Source of the DNA: an uncultured Draconibacterium sp.
GTDB taxonomy: Bacteria; Bacteroidota; Bacteroidia; Bacteroidales; Prolixibacteraceae
NCBI RefSeq assembly: GCF_963676815.1
Contig: NZ_OY781365.1
Location: 5,242,501-5,306,500 of the forward strand
Reading direction: 5' to 3'
Length of the DNA stretch: 64,000 nt
In this document: positions 1 to 8,367 of the stretch, piece by piece
Layout: each line of letters opens with the position of its first letter
How positions within the stretch are numbered: position 1 is the stretch's first letter
Made by a program: the position numbers and the translations under genes
The notes under the pieces: generated by a model
Database searches by the model: none
What the model saw: the letters and a program-made list of their open reading frames with translations, nothing else
Told to the model about the DNA's origin: nothing

Positions 1-881
1 TTGTTGATCAGAATGGTGCCTCTAATATGGCTAACATTAACCAAATTGAAACAGATATTGGAACCAACCAATCAATTTTTGCTGCATTTTCTACAGTAAC
101 TCAAACTGGTGATGAAAATAACGCAGATATTGATGTTTTTGAAACAGGAGGCGGAAATAAGGGCAACCTGGTGACATCTCTTATTCAAATTGGAAACCAG
201 AATTCCGGTACTCAAAGTTTAAATGCACCCGGATCAAACAGTGGCCATAATGTAACTGCTAAGCAAGTTGGAAATAATAATAATTCTACACAAATTACCA
301 ATGGTGGTTATACTTTAAGCTATCAGGTTGATCAATATGGAAGCACGAATAATGCTTCACAAACAGGGCACGGTGATAGATATACTGATGCCAGAATAAA
401 ACAATCTGGTGAGCGTAATTCCGGAACACAGGATATCTTTGGTTCGAATAATGGCTACTCAGCAGCAGTCGTTCTTATTGATCAGTTTGGTGCAGGAAAT
501 GTGGCTACTCAGAGTTTTACCGGTACTGGTTGGAGTCATCGTAACAACGGTGAGATATGGCAGGATGGAACCTCAAATAATGCAAGTCAAATTGCCAATG
601 GTAGATCGTTAGATTTACAAATCAACCAAACAGGGGAGTTGAATGAAGCTACTCAAAATGTTACTGGTAATAATTATGATTTGGGTATCGGTTTAATTTC
701 AGCTACGCAGCTTGGTGATGAAAATGAAGCAACACAAACTGCAAATGGTGACGGAATAGTGGGAACCATTGCACAAACCGGAAATTATAACGTTGCTACT
801 ATGTTGCAAACCGGCAATTTGCATTCGGCTACCATTACACAAACCGGTAATACCAACACTGCTACAATTACTCAAAACTAA
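1..881 (+). CDS. Curlin-repeat amyloid protein, 5' end outside window
   Basis: The reading frame is open from base 3 and already shows the curlin pattern before the first ATG at 27, so the start and signal peptide lie upstream of the window. About 290 residues are visible, made of units of roughly 11 residues of the form Q-x-G-x-x-N-x-A-x-x-x-Q, for example QTGDENNADI and QTGELNEATQN. This is the strand-loop-strand repeat of CsgA/CsgB curli subunits, in which Gln and Asn ladders stack in a beta-solenoid. The protein should be exported by CsgG and polymerise outside the cell. It ends at TAA 37 bases before the next curlin gene, so the two are probably cotranscribed. Family assignment is firm; whether it is the major subunit or a nucleator cannot be told. 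Confidence 0.85.
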   Translation, partial: VDQNGASNMANINQIETDIGTNQSIFAAFSTVTQTGDENNADIDVFETGGGNKGNLVTSLIQIGNQNSGTQSLNAPGSNSGHNVTAKQVGNNNNSTQITNGGYTLSYQVDQYGSTNNASQTGHGDRYTDARIKQSGERNSGTQDIFGSNNGYSAAVVLIDQFGAGNVATQSFTGTGWSHRNNGEIWQDGTSNNASQIANGRSLDLQINQTGELNEATQNVTGNNYDLGIGLISATQLGDENEATQTANGDGIVGTIAQTGNYNVATMLQTGNLHSATITQTGNTNTATITQN

Positions 882-917
882 ATTTCGCAATCTTAATAAG
901 TTTAAAATTTAACAATC

Positions 918-2891
918 ATGAAAAAACTAAGTATTCTCTTTGCAATGGTATTTGCTGTAACCTTCGCGATGGCGCAAAATACGGCTACCTCAACACAAAC
1001 AGGTGATGAAAATACTGTTACTGTTTCTCAAACCGGAGTAACAAATACTGCTACTGCAACACAGGTTGGAGACGGTAACGAAGCTGTACAGACTCAGGAC
1101 GGGACTTCTAATGCAGCAACAATAGTACAATCGGGAGTTGATATTACAAATCTTGAAACATTTGATAATGAAGCTACCCAATCTCAGAAAGGAACTTCAA
1201 ATGTTGCCGACATTGATCAACAAGAAAAAGGTAATAATGTAGCCTCTCAAACTCAGGATGGTACTTCGAACGAAGCAACTATTATGCAACGAAATCCTTG
1301 GGGAACTCCATCTCCGGGAAATGACCATACTCAAAGTCAAACCGGAACTTCAAATAAAGCAGTTGCAAATGCATTTAATGGTGGTAATACCGGTTCTCAA
1401 ACTCAGGTAGGTGATGATAACTACTCATTAGTAAGTCAGTCACAAAGTGGCAATGATGCAACTCATGAACAGGATGGAATAAACAACTATGCAGTATCAA
1501 GTCAGGGAAGTGGTGGCAGTAGCGTAGATATTTATCAGCATGGTGAAGATAATATTGGAACTACCAAACAAACAGGTGACGGAAACAGCATTGATTTAGA
1601 CCAAGTCGGTAATGGTAACAACGCAGGTGTTTTGCCATACTGGGATGGTGATAGAGGAGTAACACAAGTGGGTGATGGAAATACTGCAGTTCTTCGTCAA
1701 GACGGAGACGATAACACACATTTTATTTTACAAGAAGGAGATGATAATGAAGCTGATGTTGATGTTCTTGGTAACCTAAATGAAGGAACTATTTCGCAAA
1801 CAGGCAATTTAAATGTTGCCGGGCTTGTACAGGAGGGGACTTATAATGTTGCAGATATTGAGCAACTTGGGAATTCTAATTCCGCAGACGTGGAACAGCA
1901 AGGAAGCCCTGTAACTGGAAATTATGCAGAAGTAAATCAGTTTGGAAACAGTAATACTTCTGATGTAACCCAGGCCAGTGATAATAATGTTGCCTATGCA
2001 GACCAATTGAATGGTGATAATAATACCATTGACATTGATCAATCAGGAGGTAACGCTAATGAAGCCTATGTTAATCAAGGTATGCTTACTGATTATTACG
2101 GTTATACAAGTTCTGAACTAGTAGGAAGTGGTAATGACGCAACTGTAGAACAAGTTGGAGCATTGAATGTAGCTAGTAGTGAGCAGTATGGCGAGACAAA
2201 TGTTGCAGGAATATCGCAAGAAGGTAATTCAAATACAGCTTATTCTTATCAAGGATGGGCATATGGTTTCTGGGGTGAAACAGCAATTACATCTGCCTTA
2301 TCTGTTACAAACAGTGATGTAAGTATTACTCAGGTCCTGGATGAAAACTATGCAGCAGTTTGGCAGTATGGAGGTGATAATAATAGTGCGACTGTCGATC
2401 AGGATGGTATGTCTAACCTGGCTAGTATTTCTCAAGGTTTTATTTACGATGATGCTCCATATAACTTTTCAAATCCTGTATTCAATGTAAACGATAATAC
2501 CGCAACAATAAGCCAGTCTGGTGATAATAACACTGCAAAAGTATTTCAATTGGGTGATGGTAACTCATTTGATTTAACCCAAACAGGTGGGGGAAACACT
2601 GTTGGGCTAGCAGCCGGCGGATTACTTGAAGCAAGAAATGGTTATTTCGAACAAGATGGTAATGGTAACACCTTTACTGGAAGCCAAAGCGGTGATGCAT
2701 TACTTGATAATTTAAGTCGTCAAACCGGTAATGACAACACCATTAATATGTCTCAAGGTTTGGGTGATTATGCCAAATTAATCCAGAACGGAGATTTGAA
2801 TACTATTGATTTGATACAAATGGGTGGCGGACAAAGTGCTGATATTTTCCAGGATGGAAATAGCAATGCAGCAACCGTAACACAACAATAA
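918..2891 (+). CDS. Giant CsgA-like curlin-repeat protein (657 aa)
   Basis: A Sec signal peptide (first 19 residues, ending AMA before Gln20) is followed almost to the last residue by more than 40 units of about 11 residues matching Q-x-G-x-x-N-x-A-x-x-x-Q. E. coli CsgA is about 150 residues with five double-strand repeats, so this chain could form a solenoid several times longer. Short insertions interrupt the ladder, for example the Trp- and Pro-containing one near residue 125 and the Tyr-rich ones near residues 390 and 440. The C-terminus is itself a repeat (NAATVTQQ). It probably forms the bulk of an extracellular amyloid matrix. The ATG fits the signal peptide. No catalytic motif is present, and none is expected. 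Confidence 0.9.
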   Translation: MKKLSILFAMVFAVTFAMAQNTATSTQTGDENTVTVSQTGVTNTATATQVGDGNEAVQTQDGTSNAATIVQSGVDITNLETFDNEATQSQKGTSNVADIDQQEKGNNVASQTQDGTSNEATIMQRNPWGTPSPGNDHTQSQTGTSNKAVANAFNGGNTGSQTQVGDDNYSLVSQSQSGNDATHEQDGINNYAVSSQGSGGSSVDIYQHGEDNIGTTKQTGDGNSIDLDQVGNGNNAGVLPYWDGDRGVTQVGDGNTAVLRQDGDDNTHFILQEGDDNEADVDVLGNLNEGTISQTGNLNVAGLVQEGTYNVADIEQLGNSNSADVEQQGSPVTGNYAEVNQFGNSNTSDVTQASDNNVAYADQLNGDNNTIDIDQSGGNANEAYVNQGMLTDYYGYTSSELVGSGNDATVEQVGALNVASSEQYGETNVAGISQEGNSNTAYSYQGWAYGFWGETAITSALSVTNSDVSITQVLDENYAAVWQYGGDNNSATVDQDGMSNLASISQGFIYDDAPYNFSNPVFNVNDNTATISQSGDNNTAKVFQLGDGNSFDLTQTGGGNTVGLAAGGLLEARNGYFEQDGNGNTFTGSQSGDALLDNLSRQTGNDNTINMSQGLGDYAKLIQNGDLNTIDLIQMGGGQSADIFQDGNSNAATVTQQ

Positions 2892-2953
2892 GATCAACCA
2901 ATACCTGGCCATCAAGTTAGGTGATTCCTCGATCAAATTAATGTGATGGTTTT

Positions 2954-2985
2954 GCACTTTCTCCGGCGTAAAGTCGGGGGAGTGC
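2954..2985 (+). other. Hairpin between curlin genes
   Basis: A 10-bp stem (GCACTTTCTC pairing with GGGGGAGTGC, including three or four G-U pairs) with a 12-base loop lies between the second and third curlin genes. No T-run follows, so it is not a standard terminator. It could stabilise or attenuate the transcript and so set the ratio of subunits to secretion proteins. This is inference. Confidence 0.3.
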
Positions 2986-3054
2986 TTACCATAACATTAA
3001 AAAGTATCAGGAGTTGCACGACTGACCTGAAAAACGTTGAATAAAATTGATAAA

Positions 3055-4422
3055 ATGAAAAAAATAGCATTCCTTTTTTGGTTTTTACTTGTAGGAGGTG
3101 TGGTGTTAGCTCAGTCAAATATTACCACGATTTGGCAGGAAGGAGAAAGTCAGGTAGCATTTTCAGAGCAAACAGGTACATTGAATACGATTTCAATAGA
3201 ACAAATTTCAAATAATCCTCAGTTTGCATGGGTGTTTCAATCCGGAGAGATGGAGGACGAAACTTCGGGTGATATTACTCCGGGAGGAGAATCCAATCAG
3301 GCTGTTGTAGATCAAACGTATTCTGGTGACGGTAATAAATCTTTTTTATTTCAGTACGGTTCCTTTAATAAATCGTACCAGAAACAAAATGGAAACGGAA
3401 ATCAATTCAATTTTGCAGGGAATTTTCCGGAAAACATTTTTGGATCAGGAAGTTTGCCCGAAGACGCAGTTCCAAATCAGGACGGTGATTATCATCAGCT
3501 CTCGCAAATCGCTGTTGGCAATTATAACCAATCTTGGATCTATCAGGCAGGAAGAGCAAACGAAGCTTCGCAATACATTGAAGGCGATTTTAATGAAACC
3601 TGGACCTCTCAGAGTGGTTACCAGCAATCATCTGAAATGATTATTGCCGGAAACAGGAATGGAAGCCACTATCTGGAACATGAAGAAGGCAAATTTCCTC
3701 ACTCTGACGAAGAGGAAGAAAGTTCTGAAGGTCATTCCGGAGGAAATGGCAAAAGCGGTCATTCCGGAGGGGAAAGCGAAGAAGGAGGTATGCCCGACGT
3801 AATTCCACCACCACACGACGAAGATCATGTGTTTGTACCAACCGTGAGTGTAGCAATAAAACAAATGGGACGAGGCTCGCGCGCCGAAATGTTAATTGAC
3901 GGCGATGATAATAAAGCGGTGATCATTCAACGTGGCGGAACTGGCGATGTTGATGATGGCAGAGTTCCAGAGGAAGATGCTTGTGGCGGGCATTTTGCCG
4001 ATCAGGATATTTACGGAGACTGGAACAGGATTTTTGTAAGCCAAATGGGCAAACAACATACCAGTTTGGAATATGTGAATGGTACAAACAATTTGGTTCT
4101 GTCAATGCAAAGAGGAAATAGTAATTATTCCGATATCGATGTAATTGGTGGATCGAATGAGCTTGGAATAGATCAAAAAGGAAAAGGCAATATTTCGGTT
4201 GCCAGTATTGACGGGTTTTTCAACGGAAATTTTGTTGATGGTATAGATGAATATGCAGTAAAACTTGTACAGGAAGGGAAGGAAAATTATTCTTCCATTC
4301 AAATCACGGGCAGTTATAATCAGATTGACGCTCACCAGGGAGGTGGCGGAATATCATTTATCACCCAAAATGGCGACTGGAACACAGCAGTTCTGAACCA
4401 GGAGAGTATTGATAATCATTAA
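3055..4422 (+). CDS. Curlin-repeat protein with acidic His/Gly-rich insert (455 aa)
   Basis: The start is set at ATG 3055, which gives a clean signal peptide (MKKIAFLFWFLL...VLAQ); an in-frame TTG at 3037 would add six residues and is less likely. Curlin-type units are clear but more degenerate than in the preceding gene (QNGNGNQFNF, QMGRGSRAEML, QRGNSNYSDID, QNGDWNTAVLNQ). Between about residues 208 and 265 the repeats are broken by a low-complexity stretch rich in Glu, Asp, Gly, Ser and His (EEEESSEGHSGG, then PPPHDEDH). Repeats resume afterwards. The mix of curlin domain and insert suggests a minor or capping subunit, possibly metal- or surface-binding. It lies between the major curlin gene and the export genes, on the same strand. 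Confidence 0.8.
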   Translation: MKKIAFLFWFLLVGGVVLAQSNITTIWQEGESQVAFSEQTGTLNTISIEQISNNPQFAWVFQSGEMEDETSGDITPGGESNQAVVDQTYSGDGNKSFLFQYGSFNKSYQKQNGNGNQFNFAGNFPENIFGSGSLPEDAVPNQDGDYHQLSQIAVGNYNQSWIYQAGRANEASQYIEGDFNETWTSQSGYQQSSEMIIAGNRNGSHYLEHEEGKFPHSDEEEESSEGHSGGNGKSGHSGGESEEGGMPDVIPPPHDEDHVFVPTVSVAIKQMGRGSRAEMLIDGDDNKAVIIQRGGTGDVDDGRVPEEDACGGHFADQDIYGDWNRIFVSQMGKQHTSLEYVNGTNNLVLSMQRGNSNYSDIDVIGGSNELGIDQKGKGNISVASIDGFFNGNFVDGIDEYAVKLVQEGKENYSSIQITGSYNQIDAHQGGGGISFITQNGDWNTAVLNQESIDNH

Positions 4423-4495
4423 TCTAATACTTAAACTTTTTATCTCATGTCAAATGAGTTCATACGAATCAAATAGGAGGAATAATTGAGACACT

Positions 4496-5164
4496 ATGTC
4501 TATGAAAAGATTTCAAATAACTATCCTGTTTTTTCTGACAACGTTGTTTTTACAAGCTCAACAGGTAATAACCAGTGAAGAATTGCAGGATTTACTAAAC
4601 AGCAGTGAGCTGCCGGTGGAGAATCCGTTTATAACGAATTCTTCTTTAGTCCGTCAAATCGACCAGGCTAATTCGTTTACGGCGATACAAAACCAGCAAG
4701 GTAATTTGCAAAATAACATTTTGGTTAATCAGAATGGAACCAGTAACTCGGGCTACATCAACCAAACGGGGGCCGGGCTTGAAACAAAACTCTGGCAATA
4801 TAAAGCTTCTAACGAGGCTAACCTGTGGTCGGAAGGAGAAAATATAAACGTGGAGGTAAAACAAGACGGTATAGGCAATTCAATTAACAGCTTCATCGAA
4901 AACTATTTTTTGGTTTCGCGTTCAGCTTATCTTTTGCAGCAGGGAAACAACAACAGGATAGAACTCGCCTTATTTGGCGACGCCGTTCCATCAGTTAACA
5001 ATGCTCAACAGGTAGAAATTTCGCAAACCGGTAACGACAACAGTGTGGATGCTATGTTGGAAAATACATTTGCTCCAATTTCTATAACTCAAACACCCGG
5101 AGTTAATGGAGAAGGCATGCAAATAAATATTTCTAATTCGGTGTTTGCATTTCCGATGAAATAA
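4496..5164 (+). CDS. Small CsgB-like curlin-repeat protein, possible nucleator (222 aa)
   Basis: A signal peptide (MSMKRFQITILFFLTTLFLQAQ) is preceded by AGGAGG at 4475-4480. A non-repeat region of about 30 residues (TSEELQDLLNSS) is followed by degenerate curlin units such as NQNGTSNSGYINQ, KQDGIGNSINS, QQGNNNRIELA and SQTGNDNSVDA, and a non-repeat tail ending FAFPMK. It is the smallest and least regular curlin protein here and sits directly before csgE, four bases upstream. In known curli loci the nucleator CsgB is a divergent curlin with non-standard ends, so a CsgB-like role is plausible, but the sequence alone does not prove it. Confidence 0.7.
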   Translation: MSMKRFQITILFFLTTLFLQAQQVITSEELQDLLNSSELPVENPFITNSSLVRQIDQANSFTAIQNQQGNLQNNILVNQNGTSNSGYINQTGAGLETKLWQYKASNEANLWSEGENINVEVKQDGIGNSINSFIENYFLVSRSAYLLQQGNNNRIELALFGDAVPSVNNAQQVEISQTGNDNSVDAMLENTFAPISITQTPGVNGEGMQINISNSVFAFPMK

Positions 5165-5168
5165 TGAG

Positions 5169-5666
5169 ATGAAGCTTTTGATCGCCATAATATTTTTGTG
5201 TTCTCTAGCCTTTATTGGCGCAGCTCAAACTGAGGTAACTCAGGATACTTTACATTTTAAAGAAGCACCGGACGACCTAAAAAAACTGATCGAGGAAATT
5301 TCAGCAACTAAAGAAAAGGTCAGTTCCGATGCCGACATTGAAATTGATGGCCTGCTTTTCGACGAAACCAAAACGAAAAGCGGAAGAGATTTTTACGATT
5401 TCTTTTATACGGCGTGGGAGGCACCCAAAGGAGCTCGCAATTATTTTATTTATATCAGCGAGAAACCCTACCGCTTATCAACGACGATGATTGAAATTAG
5501 AATTAACGAAACACTTGTATTTCAGTCGTTTCTTCAACCACGAAATGAAATTGTGGAGCAACTGGCACAACAAGCAGTTGCACGCACACAGGTATACCTG
5601 GCTAATTACGAGGAGTTAGTTAGGCAACTGGATGGAGAAGACCGTTCGGGTACAGGTATTTTTTAA
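5169..5666 (+). CDS. csgE: Curli export specificity factor CsgE
   Basis: A signal peptide (MKLLIAIIFLCSLAFIGAAQ) precedes a periplasmic domain with the CsgE signature: the block IDGLLFDETKTKSGRDFYD near residues 59-77, then FFYTAWEAP, ISEKPYRL and LVFQSFLQPRNEIVEQLA. CsgE caps the periplasmic face of the CsgG pore and directs curlin subunits into it. At 165 residues it is longer than E. coli CsgE (about 130) by a short acidic N-terminal stretch and a C-terminal tail. The gene follows the CsgB-like gene by four bases and precedes csgF by ten, so one transcript is likely. Confidence 0.93.
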   Translation: MKLLIAIIFLCSLAFIGAAQTEVTQDTLHFKEAPDDLKKLIEEISATKEKVSSDADIEIDGLLFDETKTKSGRDFYDFFYTAWEAPKGARNYFIYISEKPYRLSTTMIEIRINETLVFQSFLQPRNEIVEQLAQQAVARTQVYLANYEELVRQLDGEDRSGTGIF

Positions 5667-5676
5667 ACCACACATT

Positions 5677-6102
5677 ATGAATAAGATTTTATTTTTTATT
5701 CCCATATTCTTGTTACTGTTTTGCCATTCGGCAGGCGCACAAGATTTTGTATACACACCAAAAAATCCGGCTTTTGGAGGAAATCCGTACAACTACAGCT
5801 GGATGTTAAGTTCGGCCGAGGCACAAAATACCATCGAAGCACCTAGCGATGGAACCGATCCTTACAGCCGTTACGGCAGCGATCCTGCATCAGATTTTGC
5901 GGAGAGTTTGAATAGACAGATATTAAGCCGTTTATCGCGCGAAATTGTTACACGCCAATTTGGTGAAGAGGCCCTTGAAGAAGGTTCTTATATTTTAGGC
6001 GATTACCAAATAGATATTGGTGATGCAGGAGGCGGAGTTAATATTACTATTTCTGACAATTCCACAGGTGCAACAACTACAGTGGAAGTACCATATTTTT
6101 AA
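5677..6102 (+). CDS. csgF: Curli assembly factor CsgF
   Basis: The start is ATG 5677, since the frame upstream overlaps csgE and would spoil the signal peptide MNKILFFIPIFLLLFCHSAGAQ. The mature N-terminus, DFVYTPKNPAFGGNPYNYSW, carries the NPAFGG(N/x)P signature with which CsgF binds inside the CsgG channel, forming a second constriction and a surface platform for the nucleator. The 141-residue length matches the family. The C-terminal part (residues about 85-141: GDYQIDIGDAGGGVNITISD) is an amphipathic strand region, as expected. It lies between csgE and csgG, two bases before a possible GTG start of the latter. Confidence 0.94.
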   Translation: MNKILFFIPIFLLLFCHSAGAQDFVYTPKNPAFGGNPYNYSWMLSSAEAQNTIEAPSDGTDPYSRYGSDPASDFAESLNRQILSRLSREIVTRQFGEEALEEGSYILGDYQIDIGDAGGGVNITISDNSTGATTTVEVPYF

Positions 6103-6131
6103 TTGTGAAAACTATAAAAAACCAGAGAGTT

Positions 6132-7514
6132 ATGCTGAGAAATGTGTTTTTCAGGTTTATGATGTTTTCCTTTGTTGTATTGATACTTACTGCTTGTAGT
6201 CCCTATTTTTATCAACCTTTGGGCGAGGAGCACGAAGCTCAGCTTGGTCCTGAGACTCCAATGAAAAAAGATCTACTTGATCTGCCATCTCCGAAAGAGC
6301 CTATTGTTGTGGCTGTATATAAATTTAGAGATCAGACGGGCCAATATAAACCGTCGAATGTTGGTGCAAGTTGGTCAACTGCAGTAACTCAGGGAGCAAC
6401 AAATATTCTGATCCGGGCTTTAGAGGAGTCTGGTTGGTTTATTCCAATTGAAAGGGAAAATATCAGTAATCTTTTAAATGAACGAAAAATTATTCGTTCC
6501 AGTCGTGAACAATACGAAGGAAGCTCAGGAGTAATGCTACCGCCTTTACTTTTTGCCGGGGTGTTACTCGAAGGCGGAATAGTATCTTATGAAACGAATG
6601 TTTATACAGGTGGTGCCGGTGCTCGTTATTTTGGAACTGATGTTTCGGCGCAATATCGTGAAGATCGCGTTAGTATTTATTTGCGAGCCGTTTCCACAAG
6701 TAATGGAAAAATATTAAAAACGGTTTATACCACCAAGTCAATACTCTCTCAAGAAGTTTCAATGGGAGTGTTCCGTTATGTGAAATTTAAACGTTTGCTG
6801 GAAGCTGAGACTGGTTACACTTACAATGAGCCAACAGAAATGGCAGTTACAGAAGCGGTTGAAAAAGCGGTTCATAGCCTGATTATTGAGGGAGTCCTTG
6901 AGAATTTGTGGACACTTGAAAAGCCGGAGGAGATTGGTAATGCGGAAATACAGAATTATAGACAAGAGAAAGAAGATGCATTAGAGTTTGATCATATAGG
7001 ACAACCTTTTGAACAAACTAATAGAACTCGGTTTTATAATGCGCTGAAAGGAAGTGCGCAATTCTGTGCCAGCGACTATTCTTCGAAAGAAATTCGTGGA
7101 GGAGGATCATTAGGGGTAGGTTTTGGATTGACAAAGTCTTTTTTCCTCGAAACAAATTTTGGAATTCAAAGTTCGTTTATTGAGGATGTGATGGTTTCAA
7201 CCGAATACTTTAGTGATATTAATTTAAAATTTTTGGCCAACCCGGAAGGCAAATTCTCTCCGTATCTAGCCTTCGGAGGTGGTACGTTCTACGATGGTGG
7301 TAATGCAATTGGATTATCTGATAAATTGTGGTTGCCATATTTAACCTATACCGGAGGCACCGAATATCTCTTGACAAATAGATTGGCTATTACAGGAGAG
7401 TTGTTTGTAAAACAGCTTTTTACGGATTATTATGATGGTGAAAAAGCGGGGTCATTTAATGATCATATTTTGGGAGTTCAGTTAGGAATGAAATTTTATA
7501 TTGGAAAAAACTAA
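6132..7514 (+). CDS. csgG: Curli secretion pore lipoprotein CsgG with extra C-terminal barrel-like domain
   Basis: ATG 6132 gives a lipoprotein signal (MLRNVFFRF...LILTAC, Cys22) and has AGAGAG in front; a GTG at 6105 would add nine residues. Residues about 50-265 follow E. coli CsgG closely: FRDQTGQYKP, WFIPIEREN, NLLNERKIIRSSRE, GARYFGTD, FRYVKFKRLLE, GYTYNEP. CsgG forms the nonameric outer-membrane channel that exports curlins. Two things differ. The pore loop after YKP reads SNVGASW where E. coli has YPASNF, so the eyelet Tyr and Asn are absent and the Phe is Trp. The chain also continues about 150 residues beyond normal CsgG with an alternating hydrophobic/Gly pattern (GGGSLGVGFGLTKSFFLETN up to LGVQLGMKFYIGKN) typical of outer-membrane or OmpA-like beta-barrels. 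Confidence 0.92.
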   Translation: MLRNVFFRFMMFSFVVLILTACSPYFYQPLGEEHEAQLGPETPMKKDLLDLPSPKEPIVVAVYKFRDQTGQYKPSNVGASWSTAVTQGATNILIRALEESGWFIPIERENISNLLNERKIIRSSREQYEGSSGVMLPPLLFAGVLLEGGIVSYETNVYTGGAGARYFGTDVSAQYREDRVSIYLRAVSTSNGKILKTVYTTKSILSQEVSMGVFRYVKFKRLLEAETGYTYNEPTEMAVTEAVEKAVHSLIIEGVLENLWTLEKPEEIGNAEIQNYRQEKEDALEFDHIGQPFEQTNRTRFYNALKGSAQFCASDYSSKEIRGGGSLGVGFGLTKSFFLETNFGIQSSFIEDVMVSTEYFSDINLKFLANPEGKFSPYLAFGGGTFYDGGNAIGLSDKLWLPYLTYTGGTEYLLTNRLAITGELFVKQLFTDYYDGEKAGSFNDHILGVQLGMKFYIGKN

Positions 7515-7515
7515 A

Positions 7516-8166
7516 ATGATGAAAAAAATAAAAATATTAAGTTGCATTCTATTGCTAATAAGTGCGCTGGCGTGCGAAGAAGATAAACTAGATATTGAAA
7601 AATTTGGTTCTGTTAGTGGGATAATTCTTGACGGGGAAACTTATGCATCTTTAGAGGGAGTTCAAATTGCAACTAATCCGGCCAGCTCGTCTTCGATAAC
7701 GAATGCTGACGGGGTTTTTACTTTTTCTAAAGTAAAAGAAGGAGATATTGCAATAACTGCCCGAAAAAAAGATTATTTAAGTAGTACTGTTAGTGTGGCA
7801 GTTTATGATAATGAAACAACCAATCTAACTTTTTTCCTATTGAAAGATGATAACAATGTGGGGTGGGTTACTATTTATGATCCGGTTCCGGGTAATGGTG
7901 CGACCGATCAAAACATTAGTCTGAATTTTCAGTGGCAAGTTGATCAGGAGAATAATGGAAAAGAACTGGAATATACCGTCTACTATTACAAATCTAACTC
8001 GACAACTCAAAAGGTTGCAGGAGAGAATCTGACAATAAACGAGGTGGTTGTTTCTGATCTGGAGTATAACACAACCTATTACTGGTTTGTTGTTGCTAAA
8101 TATGAAGGAAATCGTGTTGCGAATAGCCCTACCTGGACGTTTAGGACAGAAGACAGCAATGATTAA
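7516..8166 (+). CDS. Lipoprotein with carboxypeptidase-regulatory-like and Fn3-like domains
   Basis: The gene starts one base after the csgG stop (MMKKIKIL...) and has a lipobox at LISALACEED, so the mature protein is anchored by Cys near residue 24. Residues about 35-115 form a carboxypeptidase-regulatory-like beta-sandwich (GSVSGIILDGETYASLEGV, NADGVFTFSKV, ITARKKDYLS). Residues about 125-216 resemble a fibronectin type III domain (PGNGATDQNISLNFQW, LEYNTTYYWFVVAKY). No enzymatic motif is present. As the last gene of the curli cluster it could anchor or receive the fibre at the cell surface; that role is inferred from position only. Confidence 0.75.
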   Translation: MMKKIKILSCILLLISALACEEDKLDIEKFGSVSGIILDGETYASLEGVQIATNPASSSSITNADGVFTFSKVKEGDIAITARKKDYLSSTVSVAVYDNETTNLTFFLLKDDNNVGWVTIYDPVPGNGATDQNISLNFQWQVDQENNGKELEYTVYYYKSNSTTQKVAGENLTINEVVVSDLEYNTTYYWFVVAKYEGNRVANSPTWTFRTEDSND

Positions 8167-8281
8167 TCTGCAATACTGTCTTCTATTAATGTTCTCGTTA
8201 AAGAATGAAATTAATAGACTTAAGGCGATAAAATTTTGACCGGATAAATTTTCTCAATCAACATTCGATTTTTAATTCGTT

Positions 8282-8314
8282 AAGAAAGATCCAAAAACGG
8301 GTCTTTCTTTTTTA
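8282..8314 (+). terminator. Terminator of the curli operon
   Basis: An 11-bp stem (AAGAAAGATCC pairing with GGGTCTTTCTT, one G-U) with a short A-rich loop is followed by TTTTT, about 115 bases after the last curli-cluster gene. Confidence 0.85.
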
Positions 8315-8367
8315 TGTTTCTGTCCTTTTTCATACTTTTAAGCTCAAAATCATAAAACAAGTAGATC

